A stretch of 64,000 nucleotides of DNA, taken from NCBI GenBank assembly GCA_004794785.1, contig SJOL01007698.1, positions 62,001 through 126,000 of the forward strand, read 5' to 3'. This document shows positions 12,145 to 23,870 of the stretch, one piece after another; position 1 is the stretch's first letter, and every line of letters begins with the position of its first letter. The position numbers and the translations under genes were made by a program. The stretch comes from Opisthorchis felineus (Eukaryota > Platyhelminthes > Trematoda > Opisthorchiida > Opisthorchiidae). A model generated the notes under the pieces. That model was not told where the DNA came from and did no database searches. It saw nothing but the letters and a program-made list of their open reading frames with translations.

Positions 12145-12300
12145 CTGAAGGAGATTCAGCTGGGATTCAGTTGTGTCTCCTGTTTATAAGTGTTTTGGGT
12201 CCAAACAGAACTCAAGGTTGACGGTGACCGGAGGACTATGCCTATCTGATGAGCCAGAAGGAGGACGAAACCAATCTTGGACTGTCGAATGGTGTACGGT
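12145..12300 (+). repeat. Dispersed repeat with intact hammerhead core
   Basis: This copy of the dispersed repeat carries CTGATGA at 12246-12252 and GAAA at 12267-12270, separated by a GCC...GGAC block able to form a weak stem II. These are the two invariant boxes of a hammerhead ribozyme, in the right order and spacing. After GAAA comes CCAATCTTGGACTGTC, aligned to the ACCGGTCTTGGGCTGTC of the copy at 46.7 kb. Stem I arms (GCCTAT before, TTGGAC after) pair imperfectly, so activity is uncertain. Confidence 0.55.
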
Positions 12301-13686
12301 GCTCCTTCAAGAAAATCTTGTATATGGATGCTAACACTTTCGTATTAACTCTGTAAGTAGCAATAGTTTTCACCTCAAATTTAAATTATTGCTTAGATTT
12401 TTCACCTATCTATCTTGGCTTACTTTAGCTATGGATGCAACACTCGAATCACGCCATCATTTAATAATTTCCCCTACAGAAGGAACAACAACAATCCACC
12501 AGAAGGTGAATGTGATGTCATTGCACAATAAACACTCAGGTAGTGTACAAAATAAATACACATGAAACAAAACAAGCTATTTACGGATTATATTATTCAA
12601 CTCGGATGATTGTATTGAAGGATTGTGTTGTAACAAGATATCCGCATCCCATTGGGCACTAATGAACATCTTTCGTGGTTCAGCCGCTGCTGTCTTCATT
12701 GCAGGCATTTAATTTAAAACTACCACAGATAAAGGAGAACCCGTATTAGGTTGAAAAATTTATGTGGTTCTCCCGCTTCAAAGTAATCAAAATCACAAGT
12801 CAGTTGACCTCTGTTCTCGTCTTGGCTAACCAACGAATTTTCTTCATTTCCAAATGCTTAATTTAACCGAAAGTTGTCAGTTTTGTTCAGATAAATGCGC
12901 AGTGCGCTATCCCTCGAATGAGTGCTTCTAAAAATGGGGAGCCTTTTAGAAGACAGTGAAATTTTCCGTTCTGCAAACCGTTGGTATTACCAAGGATTTG
13001 ATGCCCACCCATAAAATAAGCATTTTTAATACAAACACGGACAGTTGGTCCCTGTAGAAAGGTGTTTGCTACGTACAAGTGAACTGTGTTCCAGTGTTCA
13101 CTGGAAGTGGGTGGTGGGCATGCAGCCAACCATCTCCGCTACCCTTGTGCCTATCGCACAAAGTAATCATCTTTGCCCACTGCAATGCTTCGGAAATATT
13201 TGGCTTATTTTGGGCAACATAATGGTGGCTGCCAAACTGCTTCAATCACGTCCAATGTACGTAACGTTTGCATTGTCGTAAGACAGTAACGTCATATCAG
13301 TAGTCAAAGGCGACGACAACAATCCAATTGTGTTCGAACTAACTTACGCCAAGACTGTAGCAGCTTCCTCTCTGAATCACGGTAACTCACGGAAATCGAG
13401 TAGAATTCCAATTTCACTTTCGATAGCTGCTGAGAGACCGATACGGCTCAAGGGGAGCGAAAGCAGCTCTTCTCTACAATCGCCATCTCATCCTTTCTCA
13501 TCAAGGGTAATTCCCCACTTACTTGGTTGGCGGCTGTTTTGGTTTAACGTTAAATACCATTTTAAAAAATCCTATCTAGTCGTCTCTACTTATTGTTTTG
13601 TATGAATCTTAGTTGAGAACAAACGTTTTCTAACACCAGCTGACTCGGGCAACGTGTCTGAAAATTCCTTTTTGAATCTTCCTCAG
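12301..13686. other. Non-coding, probably intron of the G-alpha gene
   Basis: I searched this stretch by eye for the preceding G-alpha exons (switch I and P-loop regions) and found none. It ends in the pyrimidine-rich acceptor TTGAATCTTCCTCAG at 13672-13686. Confidence 0.4.
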
Positions 13687-14147
13687 GTGGTCAACGTTCA
13701 GAACGCAAGAAATGGATGCACTGCTTCGAAGGTGTTACTGCCATCTTATTTGTTGTGGCAATGTCCGAATACGATCTAAAATTGGCCGAAGATCAAACCA
13801 CCAATCGAATGCATGAATCTTTGCGATTGTTTGAATCTATTTGTAATAGTCAGTGGTTTGTGGAAACTAGCATCATTCTGTTTCTCAACAAGAAGGATTT
13901 GTTTTTGGAAAAGATCAAAGCCTCTCCATTAACAGTCTGTTTCCCCGAATACACCGGATCGCAAACGTTTGAGGAAACCTCGTCCTATATAAGAGGCAAA
14001 TTCGAAGAACTGAACAGACGAAAGGCCACAAAAACTATCTATACACACTTCACTTGTGCAACCGACACGAACAATATTCAAGTGGTCTTTGACGCAGTCA
14101 TCGATGTAATCATCAAATCCAACTTGAAGGATTGTGGCCTCTTCTGA
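13687..14147 (+). CDS. G-protein alpha subunit, Gi class, last coding exon
   Basis: The exon encodes the C-terminal 153 residues of a heterotrimeric G-protein alpha subunit, the GTP-binding membrane-attached switch that couples seven-helix receptors to effectors such as adenylyl cyclase. It starts in phase 1 after a TTCCTCAG acceptor with [20 protein letters not shown], the switch II region. It then shows FLNKKDLF (the NKxD guanine-specificity motif), [10 protein letters not shown] (the TCAT motif) and the tail SNLKDCGLF. The Cys four residues from the end is the position ADP-ribosylated by pertussis toxin in the Gi/o family, and the LKDCGLF ending favours Gi over Go. The stop is TGA at 14145-14147, and an AATAAA signal lies at 14549. 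The length matches the family from switch II onward with no gap. The upstream half (P-loop, helical domain, switch I) must lie in exons left of this one, and none was found in the preceding 13.6 kb. Confidence 0.95.
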
Positions 14148-14580
14148 AGTCAAATCCCGTTCATTTTTGTTTTACAGCTAGGGAAATTTTGTGTAACTAT
14201 ACCCAGCTATGCATATCGAATCGATAGAAAAACAGGACCTTTCCTATTACAGTGGATATTTTGTTCCAGATTTCGAAATCCATATCGACGGCAACGGTAC
14301 ACCGAATTCTACTGGTCAGCAAACCAGTGACTGACATAATCCGACCCTGCTATATTCCACGAAGGAAATGGCACAAAAAATTGTAAATCATATCCATGCT
14401 GTTCCCATTTGAATGTTGTACTTAATTACACTTTATTACTGGGATGCCTAAAATCTATTTTCCATGCAGTTTGAATTATGAAACCAAGTTTGTTCAAACG
14501 TTAACAGCAATGAAACAGTTCAACTTGATTCCATGGTTATTCAGTTTCAATAAAGGCGCTATCGTCCCATAACTTTTGTC
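14148..14580 (+). promoter_or_regulatory. Probable 3' UTR with polyadenylation signal
   Basis: AATAAA at 14549-14554, about 400 bases after the G-alpha stop, is the first canonical polyadenylation hexamer downstream. Confidence 0.5.
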
Positions 14581-15117
14581 TTCCAGGTACTTTGGAAAAA
14601 AGGAAAGGGGAAAATACACTGCGCTTAGTTCTAATACTCAACACACTCACCGAAACTTGGAGCTGGTGATCGTACTTCAGTGGTAATCCAGGTGCTAAAC
14701 TTTGGCTGAATCAACATACACTACAAATGAGGTATGTGCTAACCATACTGCTTTTTAGGCAAGCAGACGCAGGAGGATTTAAGTTGGGATATTCTTTACT
14801 ATACGGTTAGTGAAGGTTTGAAAATGAGTGTCAAGTGACGATATACTCTCGATTTACAAATTGAGCTGTTTTTGACCTGGAACTTAACAGAACCCGAGAT
14901 GAATCACTCACCTAGGATATTCTTCAACCGAAAAACCTTCCCACGTGTCAGTCGGTATGATAGTAAAGATATCGTAGCACGTTGTATCGACGGAACTTAA
15001 AAGAATGATTTAGCTAGGACTCAGCTAAGCCCCCTCCCAGTCCGAGGACACTAGAAGTCTTCAAATTTTGAGCATAGCAAGATTTAGGTAGCTTTAGAGA
15101 GTACGCAGTAAACAAGT

Positions 15118-15461
15118 GTGCAAGCAGGTAACGAATCAGGACAGTTAGAACGGCATTCTAGACTGACCAGGTTAATATCGTTAGAGCAAGTATTGCATAT
15201 GCCCAGCGGCCGTCTACCCAAGAAAGCTTTTTGTTTTGTCCCAAGTCATTGTTGGCGAAAGGTTCGCGGGGGACGGTCTGTGACATGGCAGCGTGAAATA
15301 AAAGTGACTACAATCTTACTGAGCGCCGTGGGATCTTTGAGACCCCCTGGTTGTGGCTGACGTATTCCTGCTTGAACGTGATTTAAAACTTTTTGCGACA
15401 CGGTGGGCAGCCGACTCCAATGATCCGCATGCTGTACTATCCTAGCAGGTTTGCTCATCAA
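15118..15461 (+). mobile_element. LINE reverse-transcriptase C-terminal tail, decayed
   Basis: The plus strand reads as a fluke LINE tail: VLHMPSGRLPKKAFCFV, then WRKVRGGRSVTWQREIK, then LLSAVGSLRPPGCG. After a stop it continues with recognisable FKTFCDTVGSRLQ and SACCTILAGL pieces. The order matches the tail at 59.8 kb and the one at 1.2 kb. Several stops and the loss of everything upstream mark it as a dead 5'-truncated copy. Confidence 0.75.
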
Positions 15462-16747
15462 GCAAAGTGGTGAGGGGCCTGGTTGAAGACGTCAGTCTGT
15501 GCATTAAGCGTGAAATGGTCACTTCAAGATATGTATATCTGGAAAGCACAGGGTTGGTAGAAGTCTGGTACGTAGAAGTCTCGAAAACGTTCATGTCGGC
15601 AAAGTTCCTTCGACTTATCCTTAACCGTGCGCAAGTAAAAGAAGAGTATACACCTCCAACAGCCGAAAAATTTGAAAAAAAGTACTTTCTCTGAACACAT
15701 GAGAGAAATGAGTACCAAATGAACCGGACAAATGTAGAATTGGAAACGTGATGCTTGTAGATAACGTCACAAAGTATTTATTGAGCTACGTTCAAAAAAA
15801 AATCAGATCGTACAAATGGAGGTTTATCAATAAATACAATAATAAAATAATAAAATTCTGCAAACCTCAAATCGTAGGATTCCGCTGGCTTCTATACACA
15901 GGTTTAGAAAATGCTAATTCCAAATAGGAATCCGTACAAATAGGTGAGTACGAGACATTAGGCCTATATAGAATCAAGACAAAGTCATGTAGCGGTTTAC
16001 GTTCAGGTCAAAACAAGAAAGCGGGTGCAGGTGCAAAACGGAAACAGAAAAACGAGGAATCACGTTGTACACAATAAGAGCAGAGGAAAATGATCAACAC
16101 TTAGGCCATTGGACGCTTGTCGAGTCAACTAGATGTCGGTTTGTAATAAGCTGAGCGGAACTTGAATAATATTTATAATTACCTAGAAATATTTTGAATA
16201 GCCTCTTCACTCTTTATTGAGCGTAATTCACACCACGCAATCCTTGAACAGGTAGAAGCACTACCGAGACGCGATTGCTTACTGCTTCTGTATTAGTTCT
16301 GTTCACTGTTTGAAGTGGGTTATGCTCAGTACTGGACAGACTTGGCACAAACGGTTAGACAGTTCGAAAGTATCCATATATTTAGTCAGCCGGAATATTA
16401 ACTTTGTGAAACGATCAAACACGGTAAGTTTATTCAGACGGACGAATGAACCCAGTTCCTGAGAAGGGAATAAGTAGTCCGTAGGGCTACACTGAGTGAC
16501 GTCTTAGATGACTCTTGCGGGACAGGCTAAAGAGGGTCACATGTTTCTTGACGCATGAAAATGGATGATGTGACTCTAGGTTGGATGTTCCTATAATTTT
16601 GTTTCTTAACTTGGTTCGTGCATGTGTTTGCTCCATTGAATTTCGTTCATCCAAAGTAGTTTGCCACATTCAAAATGTACAAAGCCTTCTCTCTAGTGCA
16701 TCCGGTGTGCAGTATTTAAGTCGTAGAGAACAGTTGGAAAATCCGTT
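15462..16747. other. Non-coding stretch
   Basis: No supported gene. An A/T-rich run with repeated aataaa units lies at 15828-15858. Confidence 0.4.
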
Positions 16748-17030
16748 TTAGTCGGGTCTTCTTAGTTGACAATGTTTGCGAGCAGTCACTGCTGCGGCCG
16801 GCTCCACACACTTCAGAATTTCACTCGGTCCATATTGGGAAATATTGCTGTCAACCTCTTCTACCACGATAGCTGGTAGAGAGTTCCAGGCATCAGCAAA
16901 CCTGCTTGACGACCAGAAAGTCGTGGAGAGCCTCCATATCCCCTGATCCTAGAGAGTGAAATGTCAGTCGTTGCGTGGTGGCAAGTCAACTGACCTTTTG
17001 ATTCCAAAGTCTCCTTGTATTACTTGTCTG
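16748..17030 (-). mobile_element. CR1/Jockey-like LINE ORF2 C-terminus
   Basis: Minus-strand reading gives TTFWSSSRFADAWNSLPAIV, matching the '(F)S.R....WNSLP' block that ends the reverse-transcriptase ORF of CR1/Jockey-type LINEs. It continues to CVEPAAAVTARKHCQLRRPD and a TAA stop at 16748-16750. Upstream sequence on the same strand (to about 17030) still carries diverged ORF2 pieces, in shifted frames. The last 60 or so codons are unbroken, which suggests a younger insertion than the other LINE tails here. Confidence 0.6.
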
Positions 17031-17793
17031 ATCACAGTCAAGTCACTTTCAACTCAGTGACAACACTGATTCTGAAACTCCAACCTGTTTTCCTAATCGC
17101 CATCCTATAACCCATCCACCAGATCTACTCCGTCTCTTTGTACTTTCTTTAATCGCTGTGATTCTGTTGATGTACGGGAATATGCCACTCATTTACCTTC
17201 CCCAGACATGGACGCAAGTGTATGGCATAAGAAATTTCAAAACTCTTTGGAATAGGCTTGTTTAACTACATACTTGTGCAGGCAAGCATACCCGAGGACG
17301 AAGAACAAACCAGATTTGTCTGTAGACCCTCGGTGTGACGGTATTCAAAATCATAATCTCACGGTCCCTTTTTCATTATAATAACCTTAGTAGCATCTCA
17401 TTAAGGTAGAAGGCACTAATGTTAGCCTCGCTGTCGATATGCAGACACACTTCGTTCTTCACATTTACAGGTGTACCCCATTTTCTGATCACATTATGAG
17501 ACAGTCCAGTTCTTCCTGAGAAAGGTTTGGAGTATAGCTACCGCGAATAAAGCTCCACAGCTTTCTGTTATCTGCCCAGCCCAAACGTGCGAACCCATTG
17601 TGTGAGGAGACCGCTACTGTAGACTAAAAGCAGTGAAGGACCGAGGACAGATCCTCACGGAGCGCCACTGTGAACAACCCCTTTTTGAAGACTGGCCTTC
17701 TTCCACTGTAACAGAAAGTTGTCATCCAACGAGAACATTCGAGACTCATCGTAGAATATTGCCTCCAATCTTCTTCAGCTTCGTTAACAACCT
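17031..17793. other. Non-coding stretch
   Basis: No supported gene or named repeat. A frame at 17633-17908 (+) overlaps the start of the next feature and may hold its frameshifted upstream part. Confidence 0.3.
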
Positions 17794-18114
17794 TTGGGGA
17801 AGAACTTTGACAAAAACTTTACTGCCGGAAACGAGAATTACAATATTGTCATCTCCAGAGGCACTGGTTTCAACCCATTGTCATCAAGTTACGAAAGGTT
17901 TGGTTTGACCGGAGTAACTCTATTGAAACCCATGTTGCCAAATGAGATGCACCCAAACACATATGGGTCTCTGTACGATATCGCGAAACATGAACCTTAA
18001 AATAACCAACTAGCAGCTAACCACAATGCCTTTGCTGCCAAATATGGATATTTCAATCCCACTGGATCGGGACTATCCCTCCATAAGACAGACTGTAAAC
18101 AGCTTTTTGAGTAG
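17794..18114 (+). pseudogene. Interrupted conserved-looking gene or exon, unidentified
   Basis: One frame runs over 106 codons with a single internal TAA (17998-18000). Before the stop it reads NIVISRGTGFNPLSSSYERF and ends TYGSLYDIAKHEP. Directly after, in the same frame, it reads NNQLAANHNAFAAKYGYFNP and TGSGLSLHKTDCKQLFE before TAG. Both halves have strongly protein-like, Asn/Gly/Tyr-rich composition, so the stop looks like a lesion or assembly error. A nearby upstream stop, with a possible continuation in another frame (about 17700-17790), suggests a further frameshift. I do not recognise the family. The style recalls small axonemal proteins, which is only an impression. Confidence 0.4.
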
Positions 18115-19612
18115 GTTGGTGGAGACTTTCGCTAGGTTCTTGAATACAAGCGCTGGTCGCCGTCAGATTCAGACGATTTATGAAGGCTTGTCAACTTTGA
18201 ACTCTTGAGTACGTCTTCTTCAGAAGTTTTCTGCCCGGCAAACGTTTGCAAGCTGAGACTACTGATCATCGCTTGTTTTCCAAGATGCCTAGTGATCAAT
18301 AAACGCCTTTGTTTTGTCGCCATTGGACTCGCAATCCCCTTGTTGATAGAAGATAGTTAGTGTGTTGGCCAACGTAAAAAATAAACGTTTCGGAGTTACC
18401 TCCGACCGAAATCGCTACGCTTGATAACCTTCACAACCGTATAGAGATTTTGTATGTGTCTGCAGTAGCCATGACTTTCTCGCGTGCCTTTGCAGTAATG
18501 TTAGCTGTGATTAAGTTCTCGGAGAATTTTTCTGATTTGTGCGACGAATCAGGGTGGTACTTTGCAGTTCGATTGTGTTTGAACCATTTCTTTGTTATGT
18601 TCCCAAAGGCCGCTCACATTTGCTGGTTTTTGATCTGATCATCGAGGCCGGCAGCTGTTTTTACCTCTTCGGAAAGAATCCCTCAAATGTTAACCAACTC
18701 GGTGCTTGACTCCAAAGGCGGCGACCCACGGTTTCGTCGAAACGTTATTAACGCGTGACTGTTAGTGCCCAAAAAGTGAAGTGTTTCGAGATACCAACCT
18801 TCCAGTTTTCCTGATGGCAGCATTAGATCAGGAAATTTGGACAATTCCCCTGTTGATCTGGTGACTTCCTACACTTGTTGAGATAAAACGTTGTCATGTG
18901 ATTTTTACAGTTGCATGGGTCACCACTGTAGGTGTGATGCAGGAACTTGATAGACGACTACTGTATTCCCATATCTGTAGTGTGTGCTTGGCACCAAACA
19001 TTCTTGTAAACTCCGTCTTTATCTCAAGGTGTGATTAGGAGGATGACGTTGCAACCGTGCTCTGTTTATGAATGTACGGTTACATCGAAACACAATAAAG
19101 CCCTTTAGGTTGACTTCAGAGTCAGGCATGCCGCTTTTCAGCCACGGCTACGTCTATTCTATAACCATATCGAAGTTTGAGGCGCACGAAACTCCAGCTC
19201 AGTAGGCTGGCACGTGATACCCCGGGTGGGCATAAGCACGGTAATTTCACCAAAACAGTCATTACTTACAGCCTCTCCGCACTTTGCGGATTCTCCGGCG
19301 GTAAGGCTGTCTGCAAGGTCAGTGGTGTCCATAACATGGGCGCCCAACGTACTCGTGGCCTTCAGCGAAATACCTGAAAATCCCGCATTAATAAGTCTAT
19401 CTCACCTCTAGCAGCCATTTTCGAGGCTCTGTTAGCGTGACTCTGTCTCCTGGAGCAAGATCATGGAGAATTCAAATCTTTTGGCCTCTGAGGCACTGCT
19501 TGTGTTTGCATGTGGTTAGTTCCTTTTCCAAGGTAGGAAACATTAGGGAATGTTGGAAGTTTTGATCACTTTGGCCGTGCACATTATGCAGGGAGTCGGT
19601 ACAACATCATGA
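18115..19612. other. Non-coding stretch
   Basis: Nothing supported; short frames only. Confidence 0.4.
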
Positions 19613-19885
19613 AATCAGCACTCGGGATCAGTATTCGATAGAGCCTCAATTGGGCTCTACTGTGTCAGCGTAACATGCAGAGTTTACCAGTCCCAACAAT
19701 TCAAACCGCGTGCGAAGTTCCGTTTAACCGAAGGAGGGCGAGTGTGTTTGTCATTCTTCCGCATATCCCAACTTTGCATTCTGCACGACATCAAGAAGCA
19801 TCATATGGATTACAAAGTGAGTCTGGCTTCTACTGAACACACTTGTCTATCGTGTTTTAAGGAGAATTTACATCTGGGTCGGTAA
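19613..19885 (+). CDS. Candidate exon, unidentified
   Basis: An open frame of about 90 codons without an ATG near its start. It includes LYCVSVTCRVYQ, KPRAKFRLTEGG and HDIKKHHMDYK, after which a strong GTGAGT donor occurs at 19817. A TTTACCAG acceptor at about 19691 would open an exon of about 126 bases in the same frame. The composition is protein-like and Cys/Lys-rich. It could equally be a transcribed repeat, as similar sequence is vaguely familiar from fluke repeats. Function unknown. Confidence 0.3.
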   Translation, partial: NQHSGSVFDRASIGLYCVSVTCRVYQSQQFKPRAKFRLTEGGRVCLSFFRISQLCILHDIKKHHMDYKVSLASTEHTCLSCFKENLHLGR

Positions 19886-22800
19886 TGCCGACTAGATAAA
19901 CGAAAATTTAAAGCTGATCCTTAACTTACGCTTGCTGTTTCAACTCCTATTTCGCCAAGTCATCCACCAATTGGAACCCAAGTGCTTTACATATTTCAGG
20001 CGAACATTGCATTGCCTCCACTCTATCATCCTATCATAAATTTATTCGCCTATGCTACTGCCTCAAATGGTTTGGCTTATTGCAATTCCATCCATGGATA
20101 CATTAAACTTTTCATTAGTTCATCAAAGACACATGGGATAATCTATTCTGCGCCTTACCGTCTCTATATATCTACCTAGTTCGTGATAGTTCATCACTGG
20201 CCGACTTCAACACTTGGGCAGTTGTATTGTTAGTTGGATTTGACGAAATACGGTGGGAGATTGAAGAATCATGAATGTGCTACGAATCTGTCTATCAAAC
20301 AGAATGTGCCCCACCCGTGTTGCCTTGGTACTGGAGTTTACACAATAATGGGGACCAATGGATAGTTTATTTTCCCAACCGATTTTCAGACAGGAATTTG
20401 ACCAAGCCAATAGTTCTCATTCCCATAAAATTGCAGTTAGAGAACAAACGGTGTTCAATTGCAATCGACAGTGAATAAAGCGAAGTGACCAGATGAGTTT
20501 ACGCCGAGACTGTCCTCCCTGCGTAAATGGGACAACCCCTATTCCTGCGTATTGAAACTCGAGAGGTGCTGTACACTTGGATGAAATCCACATAACCCAC
20601 ATAAACTTTGTTTTGAATAAAGAATTTATTATTTTTGGAGCAACAGTATGCCACTGAGTGACTTATGCTGCTAACATTTCATATGCGAACACTGATGTAA
20701 GGCAAGTTTCTGATGAATATAAACCAAAGTTTGTGGCGCAGAGAGGGAAGCATGTTCACTTAGAGTACGCAGTTCATATCACTATCGTTGGTATTCTTGT
20801 TGATGCTGAAGCTCCAGGTGATAACGATGATAATGGTACAAATGCTAATTATAATATTAGTAATACTACTATTTTTCATTTAGTGCGTCCCACAAGGCTC
20901 AACTACATCGGTCACAGAAGACAAAGCACTTCAGAAGACCTACCGCATCCAGTCAACAACCAAACGATACAGTAAGGCCTAAAAATCTACACCATCCTCA
21001 CAAACTATATGAACAACTGACAGATTAACACTAAACGGTTCAGAGTGTAGTGTATAAAGTCCACTGAACTACTCAAACCCACGTCCTGTGGAGAGCAATC
21101 GTACGACCAACGCCGTTCGCGGAATTATGCTCATGAGTAATCACCACCTGACACGGTTCAGATGTCTGACAGATCGACATCAAAAATTTTGGCCAGTGAT
21201 GTGCTACTTGCATCGGTTCACTATTTTAATAGTGAATTCGATAAGATGTATACCATTTTGTCCTCAGGACTCTATGTCTATCATTGATGACAGAATCAGT
21301 CCACAAATTTGCAACCACACCACCAAATAAGTCGCCTTGTAACAGAAAAATCCATCTGGGTCAAGTGTGACCATGTTTTTTCTCTGAACTATTCTCTCGA
21401 TTGAAACATTCAACATTATTACACTGCCCTTGCGGTTAGTAGCTAGGCCCAAAAAACATCTCTGTCAAAAGCCGATGATCAGCAGTATGGCCGAAACATA
21501 CTTAGAACACAGTCGTAACGCGGGTGTTACATAGGAGTAACTGAGGAATAACACGCAGTAGTCGTACGCTATACTCACACACACAAATTTGAAACTGCGG
21601 ACATTCGGTGAACGGTATCGATTCTTGCCGACTGTGGCCTAAATAATGATTATGATGATTACCGGCAGCTAAAAAGACTGGTGTTAGGAATTTCCTAATT
21701 CAATTTGTGGTTTTTAGACCAAGAAAATTCCATTCAAACCTGTTTAAATGGCTTGGCTAATGTAAGTGGTCCTAAACTGGTCTATTCTTATGAATCTGAG
21801 ATGAAAGGTGTGCAACAGGGTTATATCATGTTTTGGACATCAAAAGTTATTTGGACGCTTTGATAGAGAAGGCTTCACACAACTGTGCCAACATGTTACT
21901 CGTGCAGCCCTTCACATCCAAACGTAACCGTGAAAAGTATAGATCAGTTAAAAAGTGATTCTTTGCTGAAGTGGGACATGAACATCAATTTGCCATGCCC
22001 ATTTTAGTTGGTCCTGTCGCTACAAATAGTACGCTATCAAGAAAAAGCCACTTATTTTGTTTTGCCTTGAAATATGTGGCCTTTGAAAGGTATTGGGTGG
22101 ATCCGTGCACTCTTGACAGGGCCGGCTGTAGATTTGGGAACAAACAGATGGAAACATTCGTACAGCTTCTCACCAAATAGAGCTTGGCTTTAAAAATGAA
22201 CCAGTCGTCTTAAAGCACCCAGTGCAGTCAGCTTAGTTGAAAATTTTTAGTGTTCCTGGAATGAAACGTGCTCGTCTGCAATATCTCTGACTATTCAAGA
22301 AGATTAATGTCCATTTTAAGAGATCAAATTAATCCAGTTACGTTAGAACTTGACATGGACTTTGTATGGTTATGAAGGCTCTGGATGTTGATCTCGTATT
22401 ATTGGCCCGATTCTCTGGAATAGTTATTCTTGCAGATAAAACAACTTCTGTGGAGCAGGTAGACATATGGGACTGCTTACCTGTTCATCATGGAGAAACA
22501 CGTCAAATGCGTCAACTGTCAAACTGGCTTACATGATCCCGTCATTGAACAATTATTGCACTGTTAGTGGGGAATTGTTTGCAATTGTTTATCTAAGTGT
22601 CGAAGCTTTGTGTTTTTCATGATTAACACTCATCGTCCGTATGGACCAAAAGGTTTCACCTGGATTACGAAGCCCTCGAAAATATGATGTGATGAGGACA
22701 ATTATGAAACCTCACGGTAATCGAGTCCAGCAACTATGACGCATAGTGTTTCATTACGTAAACGTGGTAGACAGTGCCAGTATTGCGTGAAAGGCTCTTT

Positions 22801-23834
22801 AAATCCGAGAGTATTATTAGCACGTATTCTAAGAATATCGTCTACCTTAGCTGCAATTAAATTATGGTTAGCAAGAACGATAGCTAAATCATAATTTATT
22901 GTCGGAAAGCAAGCCAAGTTGATCGTTATCCGATTCACCAACAAGTAACAATGACGTCATCTGAATTAGAGGTGAATCAGGATACAGTAATATTAAACAA
23001 AGATTCAGAAATTGATGTAAAAATCAAAGTGAACCACATGTATTTGGTTGTTTCTTTTGATAACCGAATAATACCGCTTTAATTAGACAAGTGTAGGAGA
23101 GGAAATAGTTACGGTGCATTTAAACTGAGACAAACTTTTAAAGGCGGTCAACTTTGAATAATCCGGGGAATCGAGAGCAACTTCACTGGTTATTTCGAAT
23201 CTTCATTAGATATCTTCCCGGTGAGGTACTGGGACCCGATCAATAAATGCATAATGATGAGCTTGACATCCATGAAAATAGCGTTGTATTGCCTTACGTT
23301 CACTGGAATTTTGCCGTGAACACAAGCAGTTACGGATGATATAGCAATGTTTGTTTGATCAAACTGATGTGCATTTGGTAAGAAAGGATATATTCGCGGG
23401 CTCGTGGAGTCACGCGTCATTACGACCAAGAGGGCGAGAGGCACACAAAACGAAAGTGAAATGCACCTGGAAATGACAATGTTATGGAATATTGGTAGCT
23501 CGGGTGCGCTGCTTGGTTGCTGGTCTGTTTGCAATCCAACTGCCAAGGTCGACCAACAGACCAAGAACCAAACACCTGGAAGAAAGATGACTGCTCATAA
23601 AAACCTTTTTGGGACAAAAAAGAAGACCAGGCGTTACTGTTGCAGTGTCAAAGTAGGAAATGTTGTCATTCGTTCGAATTTAGCCATCGTCACCATCACG
23701 AGGAATAGATATTCAATCATAAACACTGTCCGATAGGAAGGTATTCTCATGAATTGACAAATCTCCTTACATGAAGTCAACGGGCTCGGCAAAACTGCTA
23801 GTAGATTACCTTTTTTGTGTCAACTGCACTTATT
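19886..23834. other. Non-coding stretch
   Basis: No supported gene. The frame at 20658-20975 (+) is Asn/Asp-rich and lacks boundaries. Confidence 0.35.
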
Positions 23835-23870
23835 TTCCCACACGCAACTGTGATGAATTTTTTGTGGGAA
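23835..23870. repeat. Short inverted repeat, TTCCCACA arms
   Basis: Arms TTCCCACA (23835-23842) and TGTGGGAA (23863-23870) with a 20-base loop, echoing the hairpin at 5235-5258. Confidence 0.45.

Noticed and set aside
20658..20975. 105-codon Asn/Asp-rich plus-strand frame.
   Set aside because: No splice sites, no start context and low-complexity composition.
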